Shown here piece by piece: positions 15,133 through 25,765 of a stretch of DNA of 43,778 nucleotides (positions are counted from its first letter, which is position 1; the number at the start of each line of letters is the position of its first letter). The position numbers and the translations under genes are program-made. The stretch lies in the NCBI GenBank assembly GCA_013138965.1, contig WTBT01000106.1, forward strand, positions 1 through 43,778. The letters run 5' to 3'. This DNA is from Candidatus Aegiribacteria sp. Its GTDB lineage: Bacteria; Fermentibacterota; Fermentibacteria; Fermentibacterales; JCC-6. A model generated the notes under the pieces. It did not search any database. It was given only the letters and a program-made list of their open reading frames with translations, and was not told where the DNA came from.

Positions 15133-15600
15133 ATTCAGGATAAGCTCATTTCAGTAATCGGCGGATCAGACGCTGATCCCGGGGAAATCGCCTGGGCTGC
15201 GAAACTCGGCGGGCTGCTCGCTGATAATGGATTTACCGTCATATGCGGGGGCGGCGCAGGTATTATGGAGGCCGTATGCCGGGGAATCGCAGAAAAGGGC
15301 GGTCGCAGCATCGGAATACTCCGCGGAACCGACCCGCGTGAAGCTAACCGATGGGTGGAGACCGTGATCGTGACAGGAATGGGAACATCACGAAACAGGA
15401 TAATCGCCCTGTCGGGAAGAGTTGTGGCGGCAGTCGGCGGGAAGTATGGAACCCTGTCAGAAATTGCCTACGCTCTCCAGGCTGGAAAGCCCGTTTGCGC
15501 AGTGGGAAAATGGGCTGGAATCGATGGAGTAGTGCCGGTTCTTTCACCGGAGGAAGCGCTGGATTTTATTATCGAGAACTCGGGGGAAGATTTATGCTGA
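15133..15600 (+). CDS. LOG-like Rossmann protein (TIGR00725 type), probable AUU start
   Basis: About 155 residues. The fold signature of the LOG/lysine-decarboxylase-like family is clear: ISVIGGSDADPGE at the start, TVICGGGAGIMEAVCRG, then GMGTSRNRIIALSGRVVAAV and VGGKYGTLSEIAYALQAGKP, the GG.GT..E motif. Relatives include cytokinin-activating LOG proteins and molybdenum-cofactor carrier-like proteins; the substrate here is unknown. The frame has no ATG, GTG or TTG before 15265, yet homology requires an N-terminus about 40 residues earlier. ATT at 15133 lies five bases after AGAAGG and gives a start of the right length, so an AUU start is the best reading. The end overlaps apt by seven bases. 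Confidence 0.75.
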   Translation: MQDKLISVIGGSDADPGEIAWAAKLGGLLADNGFTVICGGGAGIMEAVCRGIAEKGGRSIGILRGTDPREANRWVETVIVTGMGTSRNRIIALSGRVVAAVGGKYGTLSEIAYALQAGKPVCAVGKWAGIDGVVPVLSPEEALDFIIENSGEDLC

Positions 15601-16133
15601 GCATTAAGGAATTGAGAGAGCATATCAGGAACATTCCCGACTTTCCGATTGAGGGCGTTATTTTCAAAGATATCACGACGCTTCTTACTCATCCCGGAGC
15701 CTTGAATGATACAGTGAAGCACCTTGAAGAAGCGTGTAAAGGGTTCAGATACGATGCCATAGCGGCAATTGAATCAAGAGGGTTCATATTCGGTTCGGTC
15801 ATGGCGGCAAAAAAGGATCTGCCGCTTGTCCTTATTCGAAAACCCGGGAAGCTGCCCGGCTGCACCATCAGCGAAGAGTATTCCCTGGAGTACGGTACAA
15901 ACACGGTTGAAATGCATAAGAATTCTCTTCCTGCCGGAAGCAGGGTACTGATCGTTGACGATCTTATAGCGACTGGAGGATCGGCCATGGCTGCTGTATC
16001 CCTCCTTCACCAGGACTCCTGTGTTGTGGCAGGCGCAGCCTTCGTCGTAGACCTGACATTCCTTGGAGGGGGAAGCAAACTTAAGGAAAACGGAATTTCG
16101 TATGTGAAACTCATTGAAGTAGATTCAGAGTAG
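15594..16133 (+). CDS. apt: Adenine phosphoribosyltransferase
   Basis: 179 residues. It converts adenine and PRPP to AMP in purine salvage. Typical parts are present in order: IRNIPDFPIEGVIFKDIT at 11-28, the IAAIESRGFIFGSVMA block, IRKPGKLPG, SLEYGT and the PRPP-binding loop VLIVDDLIATGGSAMA. The length is that of the family. ATG 15594 overlaps the last codons of the LOG-like gene and is preceded by GGGGGAAGA, so the two are translationally coupled. Cytosolic, probably a homodimer. A new promoter for the next gene lies just after the stop. Confidence 0.95.
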   Translation: MLSIKELREHIRNIPDFPIEGVIFKDITTLLTHPGALNDTVKHLEEACKGFRYDAIAAIESRGFIFGSVMAAKKDLPLVLIRKPGKLPGCTISEEYSLEYGTNTVEMHKNSLPAGSRVLIVDDLIATGGSAMAAVSLLHQDSCVVAGAAFVVDLTFLGGGSKLKENGISYVKLIEVDSE

Positions 16134-16137
16134 TTAT

Positions 16138-16166
16138 TTGACTAACTGACTTGAATTTCGCATAAT
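16138..16166 (+). promoter_or_regulatory. Sigma70-like promoter for the lipoprotein gene
   Basis: TTGACT (16138-16143) and CATAAT (16161-16166), each five of six to consensus, are spaced by 17 bases. It would start transcription about 45 bases before the ATG at 16221. Confidence 0.65.
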
Positions 16167-16220
16167 TCCATACAGCTTATGCAGAATCACATAGCAATAG
16201 CTCAAAAAGAAAGGAACAAT

Positions 16221-17252
16221 ATGTCAAGGTTATTTTTTGTAGCAGCAATGATCATCGGCCTTGCCTTCTTCGGATGCGGCGAACAGGCTGACGAAGCTGG
16301 TAACGGTGATGTTGCGGACACCGGAGAAGATTCGAGTGAGGGCGCTGACGATGCCCGAAGCGACGTTATCGATGAGGGTGACGCGGAGGATCAGGGAATA
16401 GCCGCTATTTCCGGTCTGGATACCCCGGAGATGGCTGTCGGACAGTGGATCGAATACAGCGCTGATGACATGCTCGAAACACTCACGATCTCTGTGGTAG
16501 GCACCGAGACAAACCAGGGAACCGAATGTTACTGGGTTCAGATCAGTGTTCCCGATTTTGTAGGCCAGTTGCTTATTGATCCTGAAGGTATTGAAACTGC
16601 CATGGAGGGGTACGAACAGCAGTTCGGAACCTTTGTAGCCGACCCTGCCGCGTACATCCGTGAAAACATGTCCGATACCGGCGGTATGGCCGATATGTTC
16701 AGCAACAAAGAGAACATGGATATGGCTCTTGAATTCATCAAAGCCATCAGAATGATCAAATTTGAACAGCAGGGAATGATAATGGCTATCGACCTTGTCG
16801 GCGTGCCTGAATTCCTTGAGGAAATGATGGACGATCCCGCATTCAAGGATCAGTTCCAGCAGGGCTTTGCGCAGGGCTTCAACGCCGAGGGCGGACAGGA
16901 TAACCTTAATGCCATAATCTCCGAGCTTGATGACTTGCAGTTCAGCATGACCGAGACCGGTGTGGACGTTGCCGGTAACAGGGTTCAGGGAATAGAGTTT
17001 GCACTAAAACATCCCGAGGGAGAAGCAGAAGCTGTTATTACTTCGGAACTTCCCCTTATACCACTTGCTTACGCCAAAGTATCCGACGATACTGAAACCC
17101 ATTTCATTGAGGTAATCGGATACGGTTTCAGCGGTGCCGAGGATCTTCTTCCCGGAGAACCCGCACAGACCATTCCGGCTATGATGTTCCTTCAGGGAAT
17201 GATGTCGCAGATGGGCGACATGGATGGTGGCCAGGCCAGAGGTATGAACTAA
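16221..17252 (+). CDS. Acidic lipoprotein of unknown function
   Basis: 343 residues from ATG 16221, chosen because AAAGGAAC lies four bases before it and because it begins a lipoprotein signal peptide (MSRLFFVAAMIIGLAFFGC) with the lipobox Cys at residue 19. A start 14 codons upstream would spoil the signal. A low-complexity acidic linker rich in Asp, Glu, Gly and Ala (residues 20-70) leads to a folded region with QWIEYSADDMLETLTISVVG and a methionine-rich helical part (GMADMFSNKENMDMALEFI). No domain family is recognised; the layout suggests an outer-membrane or periplasmic binding or sensing lipoprotein. It ends in MGDMDGGQARGMN. It has its own promoter and a hairpin terminator, so it is monocistronic. 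Confidence 0.8.
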   Translation: MSRLFFVAAMIIGLAFFGCGEQADEAGNGDVADTGEDSSEGADDARSDVIDEGDAEDQGIAAISGLDTPEMAVGQWIEYSADDMLETLTISVVGTETNQGTECYWVQISVPDFVGQLLIDPEGIETAMEGYEQQFGTFVADPAAYIRENMSDTGGMADMFSNKENMDMALEFIKAIRMIKFEQQGMIMAIDLVGVPEFLEEMMDDPAFKDQFQQGFAQGFNAEGGQDNLNAIISELDDLQFSMTETGVDVAGNRVQGIEFALKHPEGEAEAVITSELPLIPLAYAKVSDDTETHFIEVIGYGFSGAEDLLPGEPAQTIPAMMFLQGMMSQMGDMDGGQARGMN

Positions 17253-17271
17253 AAACAGAACATCCTTTTAA

Positions 17272-17298
17272 GATGCCCGGCCCTCAGCGCCGGGCATC
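17272..17298 (+). terminator. Hairpin terminator after the lipoprotein gene
   Basis: GATGCCCGGC and GCCGGGCATC form a perfect 10-bp stem around a seven-base loop, 20 bases after the stop codon. The U-run is weak (ATCTCTTC), so termination may be partial. Confidence 0.75.
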
Positions 17299-17352
17299 AT
17301 CTCTTCAACAGACGGCAATTCCTTCTTACCCTTACCCTTCAATCATGCTCAC

Positions 17353-17381
17353 TTGACATTCCCTTGTCATGATATTACAAA
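17353..17381 (+). promoter_or_regulatory. Sigma70-like promoter for the gingipain-like gene
   Basis: A perfect TTGACA (17353-17358) is followed after 17 bases by TACAAA (17376-17381), four of six to TATAAT. It lies about 45 bases upstream of the ribosome-binding site TTGGAGGA (17423-17430). Confidence 0.5.
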
Positions 17382-17432
17382 CTAACAATAACACAAATAT
17401 ACTCATCTGTCTGCTAAATAATTGGAGGAACA

Positions 17433-20400
17433 ATGGGGAAGGTGTTTACAATCTATGCGCTATTTATTGTACTGGGGGGGGGCATATGCAGACATAACAT
17501 TCGAGCCTTCCTGCATACCGGGTGATGTTTCCATCGATACCGTTGAAGTGGAAGGGATAACATTCCACACAGTATCGGTAGAGAATTTTCCCCTTCCAAT
17601 GAGTGGTGAATACTCGGCAGGCCTTCCATCGGTTCCCTTCACGGCCCAGACATTCCTTCTTCCACCTGATATCGCGATTGATACAATTCTCATAACATCA
17701 GCAAGCTGGGATACCCTTCCCGGCAGATATTACCTTTATCCCGCACAGTCAGGTTCAATGGAAGACACAACATTCGCTTTTCCAAATTCTGAAGTCTACG
17801 CTTCAGATGATCCTTTTCCATCGCAACCTGTAACAGTAACCAGACAGGGAACCGCGATGGGATATTCCGTGGCTTCACTTTCCGGAACACCTGTAAGGTA
17901 CATCCCGGCGGACAGCCTGCTTATGGTTCTGACTTCAGTAACTCTTAACATTCAGACTTGTACTTCTGAATTCGAACGGATAGTACCAGTCCGTGAGACC
18001 GAATGGAGCGCGTCCGTCAGAGAGAGGGGTATTCTCTCCCTTGTCGCCAATCCCTCAGCAATACGCTGCTATCAGAAACCTACAGTATTATCGTACAGAG
18101 ATCGAATATCGCCTCTGAATATTCTGGATTCTCCCTCGCTTGAGGGTGACGGAGTGGATATGGTGATAATAACATCGGGCCCGAATGGTTCAGGCCCCGA
18201 TCTGACCTCAGCCTTCCAGGAGCTTGCCGATTACAGAACAGCCCAGGGAATCATAACAGTTATACGGACAGTGGACTGGATAGATAACCTCTACAGCGGC
18301 TGCGACATTCAGGAGAAGATAAGGAACTTCATAGGAGACGCGCATGAACAGTGGGGAGTACAGGCTGTCCTTCTAGGCGGTGATGACTGGATAGTTCCTG
18401 TGAGGGAATACAGTGGCGATTATAGACCTTCAGATGATTATTATTCTGATATTGATGGAGATTGGAGTTTACTTGGCAATTGGCGGCCTCCAAGTGATGA
18501 TTATTATGTTGATCTTATTCTCGGCCGCTGGCCTGTTGATAACAGTGATGATGTTGATTTGCTTCTATCGAAGCTGAAACTGTACGAATGTCCTGATGAA
18601 TTCCCGACTGACTTTGCTCGAAAGGCCCTCTTCATAGGAGGATCCGCGTATTCCAGTTTAGAAGGATGGGGACCAGTATATGAAGAATATCTGAAGGGTT
18701 TATTAGATGATGCGAACATTTCTGGACCTGGAGAAAATCTGGATGAAATCACAGAGCTTTACTTCCCGCAAAACGGATCTCATTCTTGTTCGCCATTTGG
18801 AGGAAATTACCGATTCAATTCTCAAGAGCCACTCGAAAGAGCCACAGCTCTTGCCGAGCTGGATGCTGGTTATAATCTGATTATTCATATGGACCATTCG
18901 GGAACACATGAGATAGGTGTCGCTCAGAAGGCTACACCCGCAGAATATATCTATGAATATGATTTCCAGTCTTTAAGCAATACCGGAGAACCATCTATTC
19001 TCTGGACAGCAGGCTGCTGGCCCGGTCACTTCGAAGGGGCTGACTGCTTCGCGGAAGCGGGACTCCTCACGTCGAATGAAACCGGTCTGGTCGCTGTAAT
19101 CGCGAACGCCAGGTCAGGAGTTTGGAATGACTGGAAGATCTACTATCCGTTCGTCGACGCTTTGTACCCGTTCGGATGGGTAACTGAAATACCCCCAACA
19201 CATGTTGGTGGAGTGTCATACATTGGTGAAGCCTACCGCTACTCAATGAATTTTGAACATGACGACTGGGGGCAACCGAATCATCATAAGAGCATGCAAA
19301 ATCTCTTCGGCGACCCCGTCATGTTCGTCTGGCGTGATGATCCGCATCAGCTTGCCGTTGCGGCGGTTCCTTCTGCCATTTATGCCGGAACCTCAACTGA
19401 CATCACAGTATATGTTACAGATGCCGATGCTTTTATTCAACCACTTGCTGCCAAAGTCTGTCTTTACAAAGACGGAGACCTCTTCGCGATAAAGTACACA
19501 GATGGAGTTTATGGAACCGTTACCTTTAATGATGTGGAAGTAGCGCATACAGGTAGCATTACTGTTACGGCAGTTAGAAGACGGGCGATTGCAGCCATTC
19601 CGGAACCGGGCGTACACAACTTCATTCCGGGAGAAGCCAGTATTCGTGTTTATGGTTCCTCCGGCGCTCTTGTGAATCTGGAAGGTTTCACGATTGACGA
19701 CGATAACTCTGGCCAGTCCGAAGGCAATGGAGACGGGGTCGCGAACCCCGGAGAGACCATCGAGCTTGATCTTGATGTCAAGAACCTCGGGAGAACTGAC
19801 GCGACGCGCCTCAGGGCTCGGCTTTCAGTTGTTTCCGGGAATGTCCTGATCGAGGATGATTATGAGGTTATCGGCTTCCTGGCCGGAGGCGCGAATATAG
19901 AAGTTCAGGATGCTTTTGCAGTCAGCATTCCTGCAGGCCTTGATGAAAATGAACCTGTACAGATGGAGGTGAACTTCATCTGCGGTCAGGGTTCATGGGA
20001 ATCACCATGCGATTTCACGGCGCTTGTCGATGCTGTTGAACTGCCGCTGCATTCTATTGATGTTGAATACGATAGTACAGGAAATGTTACAACAGTTGAA
20101 ATAACCAATATACTGGTTGTGAATACAGGCATAGGCGCTGCAGAGGGTGTTGAGATAACGCTTGACAGTTTCAGCTATGGCGCTGTGTTCACCACCTGTG
20201 TCTCAGTAGTTGGAGATATTTCTCCAGGCACTTCAGCTGAAGCCCCTTCTCTCAGCGTCTCATGTAGCAACCCACCTGAGGAATGGAAGGATCCATATCA
20301 TCTCACAATGTTTCCCGGCTGCATTTTCGAGATAATCGCCAAGGACGCATACGACAGGGAGATCTACTCTGAATTTGTCATTGTACCGAATTATGATCCT

Positions 20401-22866
20401 GCTGACAGACCACAAGTACCTCCAACGGAGTATTTCAAAGACGTTGAAGCCGGTCAGGATTACATAAATGTAGAATGGAACGGTCCTTCGGGTTTTGATG
20501 GGGGTTACTATCTATATGTGAAGGAGGATGGTGCCTCAACATGGATTCGCTCAAACCTTCTTCCGATGCCAGTCGAGCAATATACCTACTCAGGGCTTGA
20601 GTCCGCGACGCTTTTCGATCTGGCGGTAGCGGCAGTGGATGACCATGGGCAGGAAAGTCCGCTTTGTGAAATGGAAACTCCAGCTTCCACAGTCTGTACG
20701 GTTGTTGAGGGCTGGCCAATTCAGCTTCAGGGCAATCCCGGTTCAGGTCCTGTTTCGGTGAACATGGATAGCGACCCGGATGAGGAAATAGTAGTTGTAT
20801 CTTCTTTCGGCAATGTCTATATAATTAAACGCGATGGAAGTGTGGAGACAATCCCTCCTCCCGTATCTCTTGATTTTGACAGATTCGTAAGCTGTGCCGT
20901 TGGAGACGTGGACAACGATAATGAAGAGGAAATAGTTGTTTCGTATCAGGTTGATTTCAGTAATGAGACAGCGGGTCTTCTTATCTTTGATCGGAATGTT
21001 TTCGGTGTATGGAACGTGATAGTAGTGGATGATGATATCGGTCCGGGAGAGTTTGTCTGTGCAGCTGAAACATCAAACACTCCTGTATTATTGCAGGCTA
21101 ATGATTCCCCTACCCTTGAGATTGCCCTTCGGACAACAGGGAGCAACTCCCTTTATCTTTGGGAATGGGATAATGATACCGAACCCTGCCACTGGGATAG
21201 GTCTGATGATTTTCCGATCAGTCTCAACTGCTTTTTCACTCCTCCTGTTGCTGTGGATTATGATGAAGACGGTTACGATGAATTGCTTGTAGCGGATCTG
21301 GTTGGTGGCAAATCACAGATTCATATTGTGGACTTTACAAGTAACGGTTTCACGGAATCATTAATTGATCTAAGCGTAGCCCTTGGAAATGACGCTAAAG
21401 TATACAGTTCACTTGCCGCAGCAGAATGGAACGGTGACTATTATCTTGCGGGTGTGGCCAAAAGAGGCACTCATGAGAAAAAGGTTTTCGTTTACAACCT
21501 CACAGGAGATCCTGTGCCGCATATGGAATGGTGGCATCATGCCTGGACGACTGGCTATGATTTCTACGGAAACCTGGGATGTCCCGCAATCGGACAGCTC
21601 AATGACGATACCGAACCTGAAATAGCATACACCCTTGTGGGCATGTGCGGATGGAATTTGCTATCAAGTAATGAGCACCCCTATACTGTCTGGTCTGAGA
21701 ACGCCGGTGAGATGGACTATAATCATCATGCTGAATACGGAGGAGTCCCTTGCGATTATAAAGTAAGATCCGCAACAGTCATAGGTGGTACAACCGTTCA
21801 GGGAACGAATATCCAGACTCCTTTCACCGGATATTCAACATTGAATTACGGACATGACCCGCAGGATGACATGAATGTTCTTCCCGGATTCCCGACGTGG
21901 TCCGAGGATGCCTGTTTTGTGGCGCCGCTTATTATTGATCTTGATAGCGATGGAATGATGGAGTGTCTTACATCGGACGCATCCGGTTTACTGACTCTGT
22001 ATGAATGGGAAGGATATTCCACATCTTCAGGAGGCTGGCCCATGTACCAGCATGATCCCTGGCGAACCGGTTTCTACAATACGCAACGCTCCGATGGTGA
22101 AAAACTGGATTTCAATCTGCTGGGAGTAGAAGAAATAATTCCTGAGAGTCGCAGAGATGACAATGCTTCAATAACTCTTCTCGCGGAAGTGGAAGTAACA
22201 GGTTCCGGTGTATCAGCGCCTGTTCTATCAAATCTTAGAGCATCTTCAGTTCCGATATCCGGCACACCTCATGCTCTTCTGGTTGATGATGGACTACCGG
22301 TGGCAGAAAGAGTCAGAACATCAGGAATGGAAATTCAGCAGATCAGACAGCCTTCAGCAGATGCCATCGAATATGCTTATGACTCTGTGGATATAGCTCT
22401 GTTCAGTGGAAACAGAGAACTCAGTTCTTCCGAGTTTCCTCTGTACGATGGCACACATTTAATAGAGCTCGCGGTTCCTTCGGGAGAAGAATTCAATTCC
22501 GATGATCTTGTTGCAAGAGTCGATCCCGGCAATGAATATGCAGAAGCAGCTGAAGAGAACAATGCGAGAGCGGCAGATAATCTGGTACTAAGCGCCCCCT
22601 CCGTTACCAGAGTCTACCTGCGGAGTCCGTGCGAAAGTATTGTGCTGAACATTGATCTGCTGGAAGCTGTTCCCGGAGGCATTTCAATAAGAGCCTATTC
22701 CATCGATGGAAGGCTTGTTGTGGAGGAAGAACTGACTGAGCTTGGTTCAGGTTCCTACACAATGGAACTGCTCACTCCCGGCGTCCTTCCGGCAGGATTG
22801 TATACAGTGGTAATAGAAGGAATTAACAAAGAGGAACTGATCCGCAGTGTTGTGGTTCTTCCGTAG
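17433..22866 (+). CDS. Giant gingipain-like C25 protease, G-tract frameshift in signal peptide
   Basis: About 1810 residues; positions are counted in the main frame. A C25-type pro-region (to about 240) precedes the caspase-like protease: LLGGDDWIVPVREY, DLILGRWPVDNSDDVD, catalytic His492 in IHMDHSGTHEIG and Cys532 in LWTAGCWPGHFEGADC. After it come Ig-like and CARDB-like segments (about 670-960), an FN3-like domain (about 1000-1090), FG-GAP-type repeats (MDSDPDEEIVVV, VDYDEDGYDELLVADL), another CARDB-like part, and a T9SS type A sorting domain (about 1735-1814). The ATG with the best ribosome-binding site (GGAGGA, 17433) encodes a good signal peptide (MGKVFTIYALFIVLGG) but enters the wrong frame at the G9 run 17474-17482; eight G would join it to the main frame. 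In-frame alternatives are TTG 17422 and ATG 17455, both with poor sites. Function: extracellular cysteine endopeptidase, if expressed. Confidence 0.88.
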
Positions 22867-22879
22867 GGAGATGGTTGAG

Positions 22880-24316
22880 ATGAAATACAAATCGATATTC
22901 ACATCGGCTTTTCTGATAATTCCGTTCTGCGTTGCCTCAGGCACATCATCTGAGATATTTGAACAGGTCTATAATTATGCGAACTTCAATGATATTGAGT
23001 CTGCCGATTTCAATAACGATGGGCTCGATGATTTTGTAGCTCTGGACTTTTGGACTTCTGACAGCAGTTACTATGAAGTATTTCTTTCGAATGGAGACTG
23101 CAGTTTCGCGCGCCAGGGATCAGTCAATATCGATACTTCCGGTTTCGGTCAGATTCTGACGGGAGATTTCAACGAGGATTCTTGTGATGATATGTTGCTG
23201 ATGAATCTTGAAGAGACCTGGTTCTATGCGGGGGATGGAACCGGGAGTTTCACTCTGGATGATACATTCCCATGGTCATACCGCAATGGCTGTACCGGGG
23301 ATGTCAATAACGACGATCATCTTGATCTTGTGGGTGTAAATTTAGATTCCTGGACTGGCTTTTCAGAAGCTGACTCGGCAGTGGTTATGCTTGGGGATGG
23401 CGCTGGTGATTTCAGTCGGGGATGGGTGTCTCGGCATTACTATTCTGCATACTCCTCATGCCTTCTAGCGTACTTCAGTGGACCTTCTGATACGATTCTT
23501 GATCTTTGTGTGGCAGGTCATAATAATGATAACTATGGTTTGCTGATATTTCAGGGAACTGGAGATGGCAGTTTTACCGATTCCACTTTTTATGGAATTA
23601 CTGAATACTTTGAAATAGATCCAACATACCACTGCACCTTTGGTGATTTCGACGAGGATAATTATACAGACATAGCTCTTGCTGGAACTGCCGGCATGAA
23701 CCACCCATCTGTCTTTATCTTCCTGAATCAGCATGATGGAACATTTGAGAGCTTGCAGGAAGGCTATTTCATCGGTGGGTGTGATATTGAAAAAATCGCT
23801 ACAGCCGACCTCGATCTCGACGGTCATCTTGATCTTTCTGTGGCAGGTGGAGAAGGTTCCGTCGCCGGTTACGGTGATGGAACCTTTGCCTTTAATGAAT
23901 TTTTATCTAATAAACCCTATATAGATTTTGTGTTCATGGATATGGATCTTGATGGAGATTTGGATCTTGCTGACAAATGGGGGTGCGTTTATAGAAACAC
24001 AACAATCATCCAGGGCTGCGAAGAAGAATCAGCAGGCTCCATGATGGAGTTGATTCTTGATGTTTCTCCCAATCCCTTTTCCGCGTCCGTCAGTATTGAG
24101 GTGTCGGGATATTTCGATGGTTCAGGTAATCTTCAGATATTTGACCTGTCCGGGAGACTGGTTGATGAGCTTGAGCCTGCATCAAGCGGGGGGGAAGCTG
24201 TTTTCCATTGGAATGGAGTATCATCTTCCGGAGCTGAACTTTCTTCTGGTATCTATACAGCAAGGTTGAGTGCGGGAAATACTGTTACCACTGCCGCGCT
24301 GCTGAAGCTGGAGTAG
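22880..24316 (+). CDS. Secreted FG-GAP/VCBS repeat protein with sorting domain
   Basis: 478 residues from ATG 22880, chosen because it opens a signal peptide (MKYKSIFTSAFLIIPFCVAS) and has AGGGAG nine bases upstream. The body is a set of FG-GAP/VCBS-type repeats with calcium-loop motifs: ADFNNDGLDDFVALDF, GDFNEDSCDDMLL, GDVNNDDHLDLVGV, GDFDEDNYTDIALAG, ADLDLDGHLDLSVAGG and MDLDGDLDLAD. This predicts a beta-propeller of about seven blades, integrin-like, often used for binding. The last 80 residues (LDVSPNPFSASVSIEV, LQIFDLSGRLVDEL, SSGIYTARLSAG) are a T9SS type A sorting domain. It follows the gingipain-like gene by 13 bases and is probably cotranscribed. Confidence 0.88.
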   Translation: MKYKSIFTSAFLIIPFCVASGTSSEIFEQVYNYANFNDIESADFNNDGLDDFVALDFWTSDSSYYEVFLSNGDCSFARQGSVNIDTSGFGQILTGDFNEDSCDDMLLMNLEETWFYAGDGTGSFTLDDTFPWSYRNGCTGDVNNDDHLDLVGVNLDSWTGFSEADSAVVMLGDGAGDFSRGWVSRHYYSAYSSCLLAYFSGPSDTILDLCVAGHNNDNYGLLIFQGTGDGSFTDSTFYGITEYFEIDPTYHCTFGDFDEDNYTDIALAGTAGMNHPSVFIFLNQHDGTFESLQEGYFIGGCDIEKIATADLDLDGHLDLSVAGGEGSVAGYGDGTFAFNEFLSNKPYIDFVFMDMDLDGDLDLADKWGCVYRNTTIIQGCEEESAGSMMELILDVSPNPFSASVSIEVSGYFDGSGNLQIFDLSGRLVDELEPASSGGEAVFHWNGVSSSGAELSSGIYTARLSAGNTVTTAALLKLE

Positions 24317-24439
24317 AAATCGAAGTATCCTGCTTTTGATACAGGGGTTATTTCAAAGCGGGCGGGTCGCAGCCGTTCATTACTGTCGCGCCCGGTCTTC
24401 CCTTCCTTTCGCGGGTCTGATAGTTTATTTTTACAGCAA

Positions 24440-25765
24440 ATGGATCTGCTTGAAAATATCGAGACAAAAGAACCGAAACCGCCCCTTGCCGATCTCCTCC
24501 GTCCCCGAAAACTGGAGGAGGTGGCGGGACAGGATCATCTGTTGTCGGAAGATGCGGCTTTCAGAATGGCCCTTACAGAAGGTGTCCTGGGGTCGTTCAT
24601 ACTCTGGGGACCGCCGGGGTCAGGCAAAACAACTCTTATACTGCTTGTTTCGGAGTATACCGAACAGAATTTCGTTCGATTCAGCGCTGTCACGGGAGGT
24701 GTTAAACAGGTAAGAGCGATAGTTGCTGACGCTTCACGGCTCAGGCGGAACGGAACAAGGACACTGCTTTTCGTAGATGAAATTCACAGGTTCAACAAAG
24801 CGCAGCAGGATGCTTTCCTGCCTCATGTAGAAAACGGCACCATAACCCTTGCCGGAGCCACGACGGAGAACCCTTCCTTCGAGATAATCGCACCGCTTCT
24901 CAGCAGATGTACGGTATACCTTCTTAAAAGTCTTGAGGAACCGCATATTATCTCCATACTCGATCGGGCAGCAGCGCACACCTCATTCAGAGAAATGAAT
25001 CCGGGAGGCATTCAGGAGGGAGTGTCCGGTATGATAGCCCTGGCTGCAGATGGAGACGGCAGACGGGCTCTGAATCTTCTTGAACTCCTGGCCGGGATGG
25101 CTTCAGGAGAGGCTATAACCATTGAACTGACCGAGAAGGTGATCTTATCCTCACCCCTCCGCTACGATAAATCCGGAGAAGAACACTACAATCTTATCAG
25201 CGCTCTTCACAAGTCGCTGCGCTCGGGAGATGTAGACGCCTCGCTGTACTGGCTGGCCAGGATGATGGCTTCAGGTGAGAACCCCCTTTACATCGCGCGG
25301 AGGATGATACGCTTCGCGACCGAAGATATCGGCCTTGCCGATCCGTCTGCGCTTACAGTTGCCATGAGAGCCACCGATTCCTGGAGGTTCCTTGGCTCTC
25401 CCGAAGGAGATCTTGCCCTGGCTGAAGCTGCGTGTTACCTGGCCCTGGCGCCCAAATCCAACTCCGTCTACTCGGCCTGGAAGAAAGCCGTATCGTCGGC
25501 TGCGCGGGGCGGCAGCCTTCCGGTTCCACTGCACCTGCGGAATGCGCCCACGGAACTTATGAAGAGGCTGGATTATGGACGGGATTATCAGTATGCTCAT
25601 TCACAGCCTGGAGGGGTCGTGACCCACAGGAACTTTCCCGATGGAATAAAGGAGGAGGAATACTACGTTCCTTCTGATTGCGGGAGGGAATCCGCAATAA
25701 CCGAAAAACTGGCCGAATGGAAAAGGATAAGAAAGAGGGCAAGGAAGGAGAGGGGTGATCCTTGA
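24440..25765 (+). CDS. rarA: Replication-associated recombination protein A (MgsA/RarA)
   Basis: 441 residues, the usual length. An AAA+ ATPase of the clamp-loader clade that acts at stalled replication forks. The start PLADLLRPRKLEEVAGQDHL is typical; Walker A GPPGSGKT is at 57-64, Walker B LLFVDEIHRFNK at 109-120, sensor 1 GATTENPSFEI and the arginine-finger region LSRCTVYLL follow, and the C-terminal tetramerisation domain is complete (SLRSGDVDASLYWLARM, EDIGLADPSAL). No Shine-Dalgarno sequence is seen before the ATG (TTTTTACAGCAA), so it may be translated from a leaderless or weak-site mRNA. First gene of a 17-kb co-directional run; its stop overlaps the TTG start of pcm. Confidence 0.95.
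   Translation: MDLLENIETKEPKPPLADLLRPRKLEEVAGQDHLLSEDAAFRMALTEGVLGSFILWGPPGSGKTTLILLVSEYTEQNFVRFSAVTGGVKQVRAIVADASRLRRNGTRTLLFVDEIHRFNKAQQDAFLPHVENGTITLAGATTENPSFEIIAPLLSRCTVYLLKSLEEPHIISILDRAAAHTSFREMNPGGIQEGVSGMIALAADGDGRRALNLLELLAGMASGEAITIELTEKVILSSPLRYDKSGEEHYNLISALHKSLRSGDVDASLYWLARMMASGENPLYIARRMIRFATEDIGLADPSALTVAMRATDSWRFLGSPEGDLALAEAACYLALAPKSNSVYSAWKKAVSSAARGGSLPVPLHLRNAPTELMKRLDYGRDYQYAHSQPGGVVTHRNFPDGIKEEEYYVPSDCGRESAITEKLAEWKRIRKRARKERGDP

Noticed and set aside
17422-17460. TTG 17422 as the true start of the gingipain-like gene
   Set aside because: It has no ribosome-binding site of its own (GGAGGA lies inside it) and gives no usable signal peptide; the G-tract shift explains the data better.
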